Assembly: GCA_038135065.1 (NCBI GenBank)
Contig: JAYPWI010000003.1
Span: 1 to 64,000 of the forward strand
DNA length: 64,000 nt
From: JAYPWI01 sp038135065
GTDB lineage: Bacteria; Actinomycetota; Acidimicrobiia; Acidimicrobiales; Poriferisodalaceae
Direction: 5' to 3'
Of this stretch, positions 44,102-52,447 are shown piece after piece (within the stretch, counting starts at the first letter, position 1; every line of letters begins with the position of its first letter). The notes below the pieces were generated by a model. The model was not told the origin of the DNA. It ran no database searches and saw nothing but the letters and a program-made list of their open reading frames with translations. The translations under genes were made by a program, and so were the position numbers.

Positions 44102-44515
44102 TCAGCTGCGAGCCGCAGCGGCGAGCAGACCGTTCACGAATCGGGGCGACTCGTCGGTGGCCCCGTAGGTGGCCGCCAGCTCCACGGCTTCACTCATCAC
44201 GACGGCCGGCGGCGCCTCTCCGGTGTCCAGCTCGTGCAGGCCCAGCCGCAACACCCAGCGATCCAGGACGGCGAGCCGATCCAGCGACCAACCGTCGCGC
44301 AGCAGCACCTCGATCCGAGCATCCAACTCCTCGGTCCTCGCCCACACCCCGGTAGCCAGCCGACGAGCGAACGGGTCCGAGGGCACGACCTCGGCCGCGA
44401 GGACATCTGCCACGTCGATACCGCGGAGTTGGGCCTCGTAGAGCATCTCGAGCGCTCGTTGTCGGGCCTCCCGACGGCGGGTGGCCTCGTCGGCTGGAGC
44501 GAAGGGGTCGGTCAC
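44102..44515 (-). CDS. nusB: Transcription antitermination factor NusB
   Basis: Binds boxA RNA with S10 for rRNA antitermination (137 aa). All-helical; RREARQRALEMLYEAQLRGID at the start and DRLAVLDRWVLRLGLHELDTGEAPPAVVMSEAVELAATYG are classic. Its start overlaps the efp stop. Followed by 91 bp holding the PyrR loop, so the pyr operon may have its own control or be read through from efp-nusB. Confidence 0.96.
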   Translation of the reverse strand: MTDPFAPADEATRRREARQRALEMLYEAQLRGIDVADVLAAEVVPSDPFARRLATGVWARTEELDARIEVLLRDGWSLDRLAVLDRWVLRLGLHELDTGEAPPAVVMSEAVELAATYGATDESPRFVNGLLAAAARS

Positions 44516-45078
44516 CCGTTGGCTCGTTCGATGTACTCCCCGGATCGGGTGTCCACCTTGAGCCGCTCCCCCGCCTCGATGAACAAGGGAACCTGTACTA
44601 CCAGCCCGGTTTCCATCACGGCTGGCTTGCGCGCCCCGCTGACCCGGTCGCCCTGCACGCCGGGCTCGGTCTCGGCGACCCCGAGCACCACGGCTGCCGG
44701 GAGGTCGGTGCCAACGATCTCGGCCCCGTACATCTGCAGCACGGCGCCGTTGCCTTCGACCAGGAAGTCGGGCGCCGTGCCGAGTTGGGTACGGGGAACC
44801 TCGAGTTGTTCGTAGGTCTCGCTGTCCATGAACACCAGGTTCGATCCGTCGTTGTAGAGGAACTGCATCTCCCGCTTGTCGATGACGGCTCGTTCCATTT
44901 TCTCCCCAGCCCGGAACGTCCGCTCGATGACGGCCCCTGTGCGCACGTTGCGCAGGGTGGTTCGGACGAAAGCACCGCCCTTGCCAGGCTTGACGTGCTG
45001 GAACTCGCTGATCTGCATCAGATCACCATCGAGATCGAGTGTCATGCCGTTCTTGAAATCGGATGTCGAGATGGCCAT
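44512..45078 (-). CDS. efp: Translation elongation factor P
   Basis: Relieves ribosome stalling at proline runs (188 aa, three beta-barrel domains). STSDFKNGMTLDLDGDLMQI at the start; the modifiable tip is QHVKPGKGGAFVRT, with Lys in PGKGG. Ends VDTRSGEYIERANG. The ATG at 45078 has a GGGAGGT ribosome binding site. The longer open frame runs into pepQ and is not real. Confidence 0.97.
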   Translation of the reverse strand: MAISTSDFKNGMTLDLDGDLMQISEFQHVKPGKGGAFVRTTLRNVRTGAVIERTFRAGEKMERAVIDKREMQFLYNDGSNLVFMDSETYEQLEVPRTQLGTAPDFLVEGNGAVLQMYGAEIVGTDLPAAVVLGVAETEPGVQGDRVSGARKPAVMETGLVVQVPLFIEAGERLKVDTRSGEYIERANG

Positions 45079-45106
45079 CGGAACCTCCCGTCGTGCGCGG
45101 TGCGGG

Positions 45107-46222
45107 TCAGTGCTGGACCCCGACCAGGGGATCCTTCGGTGCGTGGGTGAGAGGCCGGGAACCCTCGGCCGTGACGAGCACGGTGTCTTCGATCCGCGCG
45201 CCGCCGAAGGAGGGACGGTACACCCCGGGCTCGACGGTGACCACATGTCCCGCGGCGAGGACCGTGGCACTGGAACCATTCACCCACGGTGCCTCGTGGA
45301 TGACCAGCCCGACCCCGTGTCCGGTCCCGTGCACGAACTCCTCACCCATCCCGGCCTCCTCGATCACCCGCCGACATGCCCGGTCGACCTCGGAGCACGG
45401 CACGTCGGGACCGACGGTGACCACCCCGGCTCGTTGGGCCTCGGTGACCACTCCGAGCACGGCGGCTGCCTCGTCGTCGGGTTCACCGACGTGGAAGGTG
45501 CGGGTCATGTCGGACCGGTAGCCCTCGACGGCCGCCCCGAAGTCGACGATGACGAGATCCCCGGGACCGATCGGGCGGTCGGTGGGACGGGCGTGGGGCA
45601 GCGCCGCATTGGGGCCGCTGGCGCAGATGGTGTCGAAGGACAGGCCGTCCGCACCCGTGGTCAGCATCCGGTGCTCCAACTGGCGGGCGAAGGCCCGCTC
45701 GGTGATCCCAGTCCCCAGCAAGGGGCGGCAGTCGGCCAGCGCCTGGTCGGCCACCCGGGCGGCCGCTTCGATCCTGGCTACCTCGGCTGCATCCTTCACC
45801 GACCGCATCTCGACCAGTAGGCCCTCGACCGCAGCGGGCTCGCGGCCGAGCAGCTGGGACCACTCACGGGCTTCGGACCAGGTGACGGCCTCGGCCTGCA
45901 GGGCGACCTCACCGGACCCGAGCACCGCTGCGAGGGCGGTGCGTTGTCCGGCCACCGTGTCGATCACCACCTCGACCGCCCCGTGCACGCCGGCCCCGGC
46001 GAGTTGCTCGGCCGCTTGACTGCGGTAGCGCCCGTCGGTGGCCAGCACGGCTCGCTCTGCGCTCAGGGCCAGGCGACCCGCCGACCCGCTGAAACCCGTC
46101 AGGTAGCGGATGTCCGCGGGCTCGCTGATCAGCACCGCCGTCAATCCCTGCTCGGCCATTCGCCGGCGGATCTCGGCCAACCGGCGGCGGGTCGTCAGCA
46201 CCGGCAGGTCGTTGGCCCTCAC
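45107..46222 (-). CDS. pepQ: Xaa-Pro aminopeptidase / M24 family metallopeptidase
   Basis: A creatinase-fold metallopeptidase (371 aa) that cleaves Xaa-Pro bonds. N-terminal creatinase domain (LAEIRRRMAEQGLTAVLISEPADIRYLTGFSGSAG) and C-terminal pita-bread domain with ligands in VDFGAAVEGYRSDMTRTF (Asp pair), HGTGHGVGLVIHEAP (His), and VTVEPGVY (Glu). The start overlaps the aroQ stop (ATGA). The aroB-aroQ-pepQ-efp-nusB order is conserved in Actinobacteria. Confidence 0.93.
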   Translation of the reverse strand: MRANDLPVLTTRRRLAEIRRRMAEQGLTAVLISEPADIRYLTGFSGSAGRLALSAERAVLATDGRYRSQAAEQLAGAGVHGAVEVVIDTVAGQRTALAAVLGSGEVALQAEAVTWSEAREWSQLLGREPAAVEGLLVEMRSVKDAAEVARIEAAARVADQALADCRPLLGTGITERAFARQLEHRMLTTGADGLSFDTICASGPNAALPHARPTDRPIGPGDLVIVDFGAAVEGYRSDMTRTFHVGEPDDEAAAVLGVVTEAQRAGVVTVGPDVPCSEVDRACRRVIEEAGMGEEFVHGTGHGVGLVIHEAPWVNGSSATVLAAGHVVTVEPGVYRPSFGGARIEDTVLVTAEGSRPLTHAPKDPLVGVQH

Positions 46223-46680
46223 GTGGTGCCCTCGTCGGGGCCAGCGGCCAGGTCGATGGCCACCTCCACGGCTGCCGGATAGCCGTCGCCGCCCCGACCG
46301 GCGATACGGGCCGAGGCGACAGGCTCGACCACCGAGAGATGGCGCCAGGGTTCCCGCTCCAGTGGCTCTGACAGGTGGAGTTCGACCACCGGTCCCGCGA
46401 ACGCAGCGAGCGCGTCGTGGAGCGACCAGGCGTAGTGGGTGAGGGCACCCGGGTTGACGATGATGGCGGCCACCCGGCCGCGGGCGGCATGGATGGCGTC
46501 GATCAGCACACCCTCGTGGTTGCTCTGCAGATGCTCGAGCTCGTAGCCGCGACGAGCAGCCGCTCGCCGAGCCGCCGTCACGTGATCGAGCAGGGTCGCC
46601 GTCCCGTAGATGTCGGGCTCCCGCTCCCCGAGGAGATTCAGGTTCGGTCCGGACAGCAGCAGGAGAACGGGGCGGGCCAC
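46219..46680 (-). CDS. aroQ: 3-Dehydroquinate dehydratase, type II
   Basis: Third step of the shikimate pathway (153 aa, typical for dodecameric type II). Landmarks: LLSGPNLNLLGEREPDIYG, EHLQSNHEGVLIDAIHAARG, and VNPGALTHYAWSLHDAL with the catalytic His. The frame is open seven codons further, to a GTG at 46701, but the GTG at 46680 lies 7 nt after a TACCCT box and gives the normal N-terminus, so it is preferred. Coupled to pepQ downstream. Confidence 0.95.
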   Translation of the reverse strand: MARPVLLLLSGPNLNLLGEREPDIYGTATLLDHVTAARRAAARRGYELEHLQSNHEGVLIDAIHAARGRVAAIIVNPGALTHYAWSLHDALAAFAGPVVELHLSEPLEREPWRHLSVVEPVASARIAGRGGDGYPAAVEVAIDLAAGPDEGTT

Positions 46681-46687
46681 GTCGAAC

Positions 46688-46693
46688 AGGGTA
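46688..46693 (-). promoter_or_regulatory. Candidate leaderless -10 box (TACCCT)
   Basis: On the minus strand TACCCT lies 7 nt before the GTG at 46680. It decides between two possible aroQ starts. Confidence 0.5.
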
Positions 46694-46726
46694 TGGGGCA
46701 CGGGGACGCTGCGGACAGCGGTCGGC

Positions 46727-47725
46727 TCACATCAGGGCGAGGGCGGCGCGCAGGGGCTCTGGGCGGAGCCCGTCGACCACCTCGAGGCCCCGGGGACCGT
46801 CCAACACGAAGGTCAACCCGTCGAGCGCCTTCTTGTCCCGAGCGAAGAGGGTGAGGACCTCGTCGTGGTCGGTCCCTCCCGGTAGGCCGGCATCGAGCCC
46901 GTACGCGGACAGCACTCGCTCGTGTTCGGCCACCCGAGCATCATCGATGCGGTCGAGTTCCCGGGCTACCAGGGCTGCGTAGCGCAGACCCACGGCCACG
47001 GCCTCGCCGTGACGGAGGTCGAAGCGCCCACTGATCTCCAGGGCGTGGGCCAGGGTGTGTCCGTAGTTCAGCAGGGCCCGCCGTCCACCCTCTCGCTCGT
47101 CGGCCGCAACGACCTCGGCCTTGATCCGCACACAGGCGGCCACCCGCTCGTCGAGGGGAAGGGCATCGAGGTCGCCCCCGCCCAGGAAGTGGTATTTGGC
47201 CAACTCGCCGAGACCGGCCCGGAGTTCGCGATCGGGCAGGGTCTGCAAGGTCTCGGTGTCGCACACCACGGCCGTGGGTTGCCAGAACGCCCCGACCAGG
47301 TTCTTGCCCTCCTCGATGTTCACCCCCGTCTTGCCACCGATGGCGGCGTCGATCTGGGCCAGGAGGGTGGTCGCGACGTGGATGACGGCGACACCGCGGT
47401 GGTAGACGGCCGCTGCGAAGCCCGCGACATCGGTCACCACCCCTCCCCCGACGCCCACGACGACGTCTCGCCGAGTCATCCCCGTCTGGGCCATGCGACG
47501 GCACAGCATCTCGATGGTCGACAGCACCTTGGCCCGTTCACCGGCCGGGATCTCCACCACGTCGTAGGGAACACCGGGATCGACCTGGACGCCGATACCC
47601 GACTGGGTCACGACAAGGGCACGCCTCGTGCCCTCCGGCAGCAGATCTGCAAGATGGGCTCTTGCCCCCTCCCCCACCACCACCGGGTAGGAACGATCGC
47701 CCAGTGGCACGTCGACGCGGATCAC
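46727..47725 (-). CDS. aroB: 3-Dehydroquinate synthase
   Basis: Second step of the shikimate pathway (332 aa). NAD-binding VGVGGGVVTDVAGFAAAVYHRG, substrate motif AQIDAAIGGKTGVN, and the zinc ligands in LNYGHTLAHALE are all visible. The frame opens at a TTG (47734), but the GTG at 47725 is exactly 7 nt after a TAGGTT box and is the better start. aroK and aroC, often beside aroB, are not in the window. Confidence 0.96.
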   Translation of the reverse strand: MIRVDVPLGDRSYPVVVGEGARAHLADLLPEGTRRALVVTQSGIGVQVDPGVPYDVVEIPAGERAKVLSTIEMLCRRMAQTGMTRRDVVVGVGGGVVTDVAGFAAAVYHRGVAVIHVATTLLAQIDAAIGGKTGVNIEEGKNLVGAFWQPTAVVCDTETLQTLPDRELRAGLGELAKYHFLGGGDLDALPLDERVAACVRIKAEVVAADEREGGRRALLNYGHTLAHALEISGRFDLRHGEAVAVGLRYAALVARELDRIDDARVAEHERVLSAYGLDAGLPGGTDHDEVLTLFARDKKALDGLTFVLDGPRGLEVVDGLRPEPLRAALALM

Positions 47726-47732
47726 GACGGCC

Positions 47733-47738
47733 AACCTA
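47733..47738 (-). promoter_or_regulatory. Candidate leaderless -10 box (TAGGTT)
   Basis: On the minus strand TAGGTT lies 7 nt before the GTG at 47725, in the short gap after the last pilus gene. Confidence 0.5.
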
Positions 47739-47767
47739 GCGGCTCGGTGACAGCGGCCCGCCGGGCC

Positions 47768-48385
47768 TCACTTCAGGATCTCCTGCCCCTCACAGAGATC
47801 GAACGGGGTGTCCCCGTACAGGAACGAGCCGCAGCCCGTGTCCAGGGCAAGCGAGACGACCTCGTAGTAGGTGGCGAAGGAGTCACCCACCCCCACCTCG
47901 TAGACGGTGGAGCCGACCCGCACCTGGGCCATCGTCCCGGTGGCCGTGTCGTAGACCGAGAGCACGCCCACCGTCGAGCCGCTGACCGGAGCGACCGGAT
48001 CAGCCGGATCGGTGGGGTCAGCGGGATCAGTCGGATCGCTCGGGTCCGCGGGGTCTGCGGGGTCTGCGGGGTCTGCGGGGTCAGGTGGATCGAACGGATC
48101 GGCGGCTGCGGGCAGGGCCAGCGGCCGAACGAAGGGGTTCCGCCCCCCGTACACCTGGTAGGTCTCGATACCGCCACTGGTCGACAGGGCGGGCGCCGGA
48201 GTCGCTGCGCCGTCGACGGTGACCGCCGCCGTTCGTCCTTCGTAGGTCGGGGTTCGATCGTTTCCCGGCACGAGCCCGGGGACCACCAGGGCCCCGACCA
48301 AGCCCGCGAACGCGATCGCGGCAGCTCCGGTCAGAAGTCGCCGGACGCGCCGCGAACGTTCGAGGTCGTGGAGTGGTTCGCTCAC
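47768..48385 (-). CDS. Membrane-anchored protein in the pilP position, with Asp-Pro repeats
   Basis: A 205-residue protein ending the pilus gene set. One transmembrane helix near 17-40 (LLTGAAAIAFAGLVGALVVPGLV), an extracytoplasmic part with YQVYGGRNPF at about 77-86, then a run of some ten Asp-Pro-x triplets (about 97-131), then a small beta domain (VGVLSVYD to EVGVGDSF and the end) with two cysteines. PilP has a membrane anchor, a linker and a small beta domain in the same place, and NPF is reminiscent of it, but I cannot show homology. The start overlaps the pilO stop (ATGA). Confidence 0.6.
   Translation of the reverse strand: MSEPLHDLERSRRVRRLLTGAAAIAFAGLVGALVVPGLVPGNDRTPTYEGRTAAVTVDGAATPAPALSTSGGIETYQVYGGRNPFVRPLALPAAADPFDPPDPADPADPADPADPSDPTDPADPTDPADPVAPVSGSTVGVLSVYDTATGTMAQVRVGSTVYEVGVGDSFATYYEVVSLALDTGCGSFLYGDTPFDLCEGQEILK
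47995..48095. repeat. 9-bp repeat array encoding DP-x-DP-x
   Basis: Degenerate units like GGGGTCTGC and GGATCAGTC, about ten in a row, encode the Asp-Pro-Ala/Ser/Thr linker of the pilP-position protein. The four central units are almost identical, as expected for recent slippage. Confidence 0.85.
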
Positions 48386-49014
48386 TGCTGGTCCTCGCCG
48401 GTCGGATCGCTGGGGGGCTCCCCTTCGCTCGGCTGGCCGTCGTCTGCGGTGACCGGCACTGCGGATGCGGCCCCGTCGGGGTTCACGAACACCCGGGCGG
48501 TGAGCGCGACGAACAAGCGGGGCTCGACCGAGGGGTCGTCGTCCTGCTCGGTGTCGATCTCGATCTCACTGACCACGACCACTCGGGGCAGCTCGGCCAG
48601 GCGGTTGAGGAAATCCAACACCTGGTAATAGCCACCGTCGACTTCGGTGCGGATGGAGATCTCGAGCAGTCCGTTGGCAGCCGGTGTGGGGGCGCTGAAC
48701 GAGAGGTTGGCCGCTTCGAGCCCGGCCGCCAGGGCCACCTCGTTGAGGGTCAGGATGAGCTCGGCCAGTCCGGCCTCGTCGGGAACGGCCACCCGCAGGG
48801 TGTCGATCCCGGACTGAATCCGGGGCAGATCGGCCTCGATCGATTGCAGGCGGGCCAGGTCGACCTCCAAGCGCTGGTGCTGGTCGTCGAGTTGGGCCTG
48901 CTCGGACCGGGCCTCGTCGAGCCGCGCACCGGCAGGCCCGTAGAGCCGCCACATCCACAGCAGAGTGACCACTGCGAGCAAGCCCAGACATCCCAGGAGC
49001 ACGCGCCGGTTCAC
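48382..49014 (-). CDS. pilO: PilO-like type IV pilus inner-membrane protein
   Basis: A 210-residue bitopic protein: helix 4-22 (RVLLGCLGLLAVVTLLWMW), a coiled coil (about 30-75, ARLDEARSEQAQLDDQHQRLEVDLARLQSIE), then the ferredoxin-like PilO domain (about 80-180, EISIRTEVDGGYYQVLDFLNRLAELPRVVVVSEIEI). The last 30 residues are acidic and low complexity. GTG start at 49014 overlaps the pilMN stop (GTGA). With PilN it would form the alignment complex linking the pilus base to PilM. Confidence 0.83.
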   Translation of the reverse strand: MNRRVLLGCLGLLAVVTLLWMWRLYGPAGARLDEARSEQAQLDDQHQRLEVDLARLQSIEADLPRIQSGIDTLRVAVPDEAGLAELILTLNEVALAAGLEAANLSFSAPTPAANGLLEISIRTEVDGGYYQVLDFLNRLAELPRVVVVSEIEIDTEQDDDPSVEPRLFVALTARVFVNPDGAASAVPVTADDGQPSEGEPPSDPTGEDQQ

Positions 49015-50726
49015 GATGCCGTCTCCACCGGTTCGGGAGCACCGACCAGGTTGCGGTTGAGGTAGCGGTCCAGTCGGTCGGAGGTCGCCCGGTCGGTGAG
49101 GAAGGCGTCGGAGTCGAATTCCACCGTGGGAAGATCCTCGGCATCGATGCTGAGCGACGAGGTCGGCACCCACAATCCGGCTGTGGACTCGAGCGCACCG
49201 ACCCGGATGAGCCAGCGGGCACTCGAGGTGTGGTTGCTTCCCCGCCCTCGCACCTCAATGGTTGCCCGCTCACCATCGGCCCCTGCGGCCCCTGAGAAGG
49301 ACTCCAGCCAGACGTCGTCGGGCAGCACGGTGGCCAACTCCTGCAGAACCCGGGGCCAGGCCACATCACCAGCCAGGGCGCGTGTCACCAGGTCGACCCG
49401 GCCGTCGTAGGTGCCTTCGACCTCCCTGAGGTAGGTCAGGGCAGCGATGTCCTGTTCGAGGGCCGCCACGTCGGCCCGTCGAGCGGCCACCAACGCCTCT
49501 GCATCTTCGATCTGTCCCCGTCGCTGGAGCCACAGCAGCATGAGGCCGACCACCACGGCTAGACAGGCTGCGGCGCCGACCAGGAGCTGTTGACGGGTCC
49601 GGGACCGTTGGGTCACCTCGGCCGGTAAGAGGCTCAGCCGTCGGGCCCCTCGTTCGACGGGCCGCCCAGCGAGGGCTAGGCCGACGGCCACGGCAGCGAG
49701 GTCTTCCGCCTCGCCGATCTGGGCGTCGGTCAGGCCCGTGCGGGCCAACTCCAGCCGGGCGAAGGGGGCACCCAAGACGACATCGATGCCGGTGCGACGG
49801 GCCAGGGCCTCGACCAGACCCCCGGTGCGCGCCGCTCCCCCGGTGAGGACGATCCGACTGATGGGAGCCGCCCCGTCCTGGGTCCGGTGGTAGTCGAGGG
49901 AGGTGTTGAGCTCGTCGGCGAAGTCCTCGACCAGTCCTTCCAAGATGACGGCTGCCTCCCCGGCGGGGCCATCGAGTAGCCCAGCGGCCACCTGACGCTT
50001 GAGCCCCTCGGCTGCCTCGAAGCCCAGCGACAATCTTTCGGCGATCGCCTCAGTGAAGGTGGCACCACCCCGCATGACCATGCGGACGAAGCGGGGCACC
50101 CCCCGCTCGTGCACGACGACGGTGGTCACCCCACCCCCGATGGAAACGAGGGCTTCGGCCGCCGGCTGGTCGTCGACCAGATCGTCGAATGCGTCCACAT
50201 CGACCAGCGAACGCAGCAGGGCGAAGGGGATGAGGTCGACCAGGGAGGCCGAGAGGCCCGCCAGTTCGACGGCGGTGATGAGGTTGCGAACGATGCCCTT
50301 CTGGGCGGCTACCAACAGGACGTGGAGTTCATCCTCGCCACTGTCATCGGTCGTGCGGTCGAGGATCTGATGGTCGAGGATGACCTCGTCGAGGGGCATG
50401 GGGATGAGTTCGGCCGCCTGGAGGGCAATTGCCGACTCGAGATCAGCCCGTCCCATGGCGGGGAGCACGGTGGGTCGGACGATGACCCGCTGGCTGCTGA
50501 CCCCGACGACCACCCGTCGGGAGGTGAAGCGAACCTCCTTCCACAGTCGTCGGATCGCATCGGCAAGGGCACTGGGGTCGAGTACCTCGCCTCCGGTCAC
50601 GACGCCGGGTGGTAGGGCAACCTGACCGAAGCGGCTCACCGTCGCCGTACCGGCTCGCCCGAGGACGAGCTCGACGGCCCGCACCGCGTGGGTGCCCACA
50701 TCGAGTCCGACGACCCGCTTGCTCAT
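49011..50726 (-). CDS. pilMN: PilM-PilN fusion protein, type IV pilus assembly
   Basis: A 571-residue fusion. Residues 1-375 are PilM, an actin-like ATPase: VGLDVGTHAVRAVEL (phosphate 1), VSIGGGVTTVVV (phosphate 2), IVLTGGAARTGGLVEALARR (adenosine). Residues 376-571 are PilN: cytoplasmic LSLLPAEVTQRSRTRQ (the NLLP-type PilM-binding motif), helix 402-422, coiled coil, and ferredoxin-like domain (PRVLQELATVLPDDVWLESFS). Normally these are separate proteins, PilM binding the PilN tail. Start at the ATG 50726 (MSKRVVGLDVG). Confidence 0.88.
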   Translation of the reverse strand: MSKRVVGLDVGTHAVRAVELVLGRAGTATVSRFGQVALPPGVVTGGEVLDPSALADAIRRLWKEVRFTSRRVVVGVSSQRVIVRPTVLPAMGRADLESAIALQAAELIPMPLDEVILDHQILDRTTDDSGEDELHVLLVAAQKGIVRNLITAVELAGLSASLVDLIPFALLRSLVDVDAFDDLVDDQPAAEALVSIGGGVTTVVVHERGVPRFVRMVMRGGATFTEAIAERLSLGFEAAEGLKRQVAAGLLDGPAGEAAVILEGLVEDFADELNTSLDYHRTQDGAAPISRIVLTGGAARTGGLVEALARRTGIDVVLGAPFARLELARTGLTDAQIGEAEDLAAVAVGLALAGRPVERGARRLSLLPAEVTQRSRTRQQLLVGAAACLAVVVGLMLLWLQRRGQIEDAEALVAARRADVAALEQDIAALTYLREVEGTYDGRVDLVTRALAGDVAWPRVLQELATVLPDDVWLESFSGAAGADGERATIEVRGRGSNHTSSARWLIRVGALESTAGLWVPTSSLSIDAEDLPTVEFDSDAFLTDRATSDRLDRYLNRNLVGAPEPVETAS

Positions 50727-50954
50727 CGATTCACCGCCATGGCCCCGCAGTGCCACGTCTCGCGGCACGCGGGAACTCCCGAACGCTTCACATCAGGGAT
50801 TGTCGTCTGGGACGCAGTGTGCATAAGGGGCGAGGACCGTGCTGGCTGCAACCCGTGGGCGGCCGCGATGCCGCGCCGGAGGTCCAGTGCACCGGCCGAC
50901 TGCACGGTACCCGACACCCGGGTCGGCGATCGCTCGGCTGCGGCGGCGGATGGC

Positions 50955-51749
50955 TCATCGGCCCAGGTACAGGTCGAGCAACGGGTCTCCCCAGAGCAGC
51001 GCCACCAGGGCACCGATGGCCAGATATGGCCCGAAGGCCAGCCGGTGTCGCCGCCCCCGACCACCCACGGTGACCATGATGAGACCGACAACACCCCCGG
51101 TAGCGAATCCGGCGAACAGACCCAGGGGCACATGACCCACCGAGAGGAAGCCGAGGTGCAGCCCGAGATAGCCCGACAGGCGCACGTCGCCGTAGCCCAA
51201 ACCGCCCCGGGCGGCCAGCCACACCAGGGCCATGACACCGAACCCGAGTGCGCCACCGATACCGGCTGTCACAAGAGAGCCGGGGTCGCCGGACAGCACT
51301 CCGGCCCCCACCAGCAGCATCCCGGACAGGGCGGTGGCGGGGTACAGCACCGCGTTGGGGATCCGGTAGGTGGCCAGATCGATGACCGAGAGCACCAGCA
51401 GCACCCACACGAAGACCAGCATGGCGGGCAGCTCGGGCCTCAGACCCACCGACCAGGCGACCGTCCCCCATAGGGCCGCGGTCGCCACCTCGACCAGGGG
51501 ATAGCGGGGAGAGATGGGCTTGGCACAGGTACGGCAACGTCCCCGAAGGGCGAGCCACGACACCACCGGGATGTTCTCCCATGCTGACAACACGGTGGCG
51601 CACGACGGACAGGCCGATCGGGGTCGGACCACCGACTGGCCGAGGGGCACCCGGTGGATCACCACGTTGGCGAACGACCCGTACAGCAACCCGACGGCGG
51701 CACAGATCAGGGCGATGGTCACCTCTCGGTTGTCGGCCGCCTCGCCCAC
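50955..51749 (-). CDS. pilD: Prepilin peptidase / N-methyltransferase
   Basis: Membrane aspartyl protease that cuts and methylates prepilins (264 aa, about eight helices). N-terminal methylase-type domain with two CxxC pairs (CPSCATVL, CRTCAKPISPRYP); catalytic Asps in VIDLATYRIPN and GYGDVRLSGYLG. The start is a GTG at 51749. 228 bp separate it from pilMN downstream; that stretch shows no gene I can support. Confidence 0.93.
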   Translation of the reverse strand: MGEAADNREVTIALICAAVGLLYGSFANVVIHRVPLGQSVVRPRSACPSCATVLSAWENIPVVSWLALRGRCRTCAKPISPRYPLVEVATAALWGTVAWSVGLRPELPAMLVFVWVLLVLSVIDLATYRIPNAVLYPATALSGMLLVGAGVLSGDPGSLVTAGIGGALGFGVMALVWLAARGGLGYGDVRLSGYLGLHLGFLSVGHVPLGLFAGFATGGVVGLIMVTVGGRGRRHRLAFGPYLAIGALVALLWGDPLLDLYLGR

Positions 51750-51769
51750 CAGTTGCGTGCCCCAACGCG

Positions 51770-51799
51770 GACGGTCCCGCCCAGGTGGGCGGGACCGTC
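51770..51799 (-). terminator. Strong hairpin after pilA
   Basis: A 14-bp perfect stem (GACGGTCCCGCCCA and its complement) closes on two bases, in the gap between pilA and pilD. There is no T-run, so it is either a Rho-independent terminator of the actinobacterial T-less kind or an mRNA 3'-end stabiliser. Confidence 0.65.
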
Positions 51800-51808
51800 A
51801 GTTGCTCA

Positions 51809-51834
51809 CGGTCGGACTGGGGGCACTCCGACCG
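51809..51834 (-). terminator. Second hairpin after pilA
   Basis: Inverted repeat CGGTCGGA/TCCGACCG (8 bp stem, 10-base loop) 6 bp after the pilA stop, just before the stronger hairpin. Together they could hold down read-through into pilD or protect the pilin mRNA. Confidence 0.5.
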
Positions 51835-51840
51835 CTGCGA

Positions 51841-52323
51841 TTACCAGCTCTCCGTAAAGGTCAGGCCGGCAATCGCGGAGTCATCACAGGTGTTGGTATG
51901 GTAGGCGTATTTCGTACCACCACTGGCAGCAGTGTCATCCTCGATAACAAAGCACGTGCCGCTTTCGGAATAAACCGAGTAGTACGCAGCGGTGGCCGAA
52001 GGAAGGTGAACACTCACAACGGTGTTGGAGCTGCTGGCAGCAGCTTGGAAAGTGATCGAGAATTCCTCGTTACCGAGGTTCGTGATAAATGTGGCCTCAT
52101 CGCCCGCGGCGAAGTCGCCGGTGTCCGTGAAAATGACGCGCCCGGTAGTCAACGCGTTCTTGGCAGTGGCTTGGGCGGCCCGATCCTGGCCCCGGGTTCG
52201 GGCGCCGAGGAAGGTGGGGACGGCGATGGCAACCAGGATGGCGATGATGAGCACGACGACCATCAACTCGATGAGCGTGAACCCGCTGTCCTCGTTCCGC
52301 CGCTCTCGCAGCTGGTGAATCAT
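51841..52323 (-). CDS. pilA: Type IV major pilin-like protein
   Basis: A 160-residue pilin. Short leader MIHQLRERRNEDSG, cleavage before F, then the methylated hydrophobic helix FTLIELMVVVLIIAILVAIA with Glu at +5. The mature domain is Ser/Thr/Ala-rich and has two cysteines (GTCFVIEDD, NTCDDS) that can close a D-loop. GGGAG ribosome binding site 7 nt before the ATG. The region for the mature domain is visibly richer in A+T than its neighbours. 124 bp of free upstream sequence probably holds its own promoter. Confidence 0.93.
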   Translation of the reverse strand: MIHQLRERRNEDSGFTLIELMVVVLIIAILVAIAVPTFLGARTRGQDRAAQATAKNALTTGRVIFTDTGDFAAGDEATFITNLGNEEFSITFQAAASSSNTVVSVHLPSATAAYYSVYSESGTCFVIEDDTAASGGTKYAYHTNTCDDSAIAGLTFTESW

Positions 52324-52447
52324 GTGAATACTCCCTGATGGGTTATCAATCAATGTGCTCGATGCCGGCGGCATCCCAGTTCCATCGGCACGCGTCGGCA
52401 ATAGCTGAGGATCTCGGCTAGACTTGACCGCTCTTGTCATGGCTTCG

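Noticed and set aside
47995..48095. Possible CRISPR or minisatellite
   Set aside because: Units are 9 bp with no spacers and encode an in-frame Asp-Pro linker.
50727..50954. Extra gene between pilD and pilMN
   Set aside because: Open frames here are extensions of shadows of pilD; no start with ribosome binding site and no recognisable protein.
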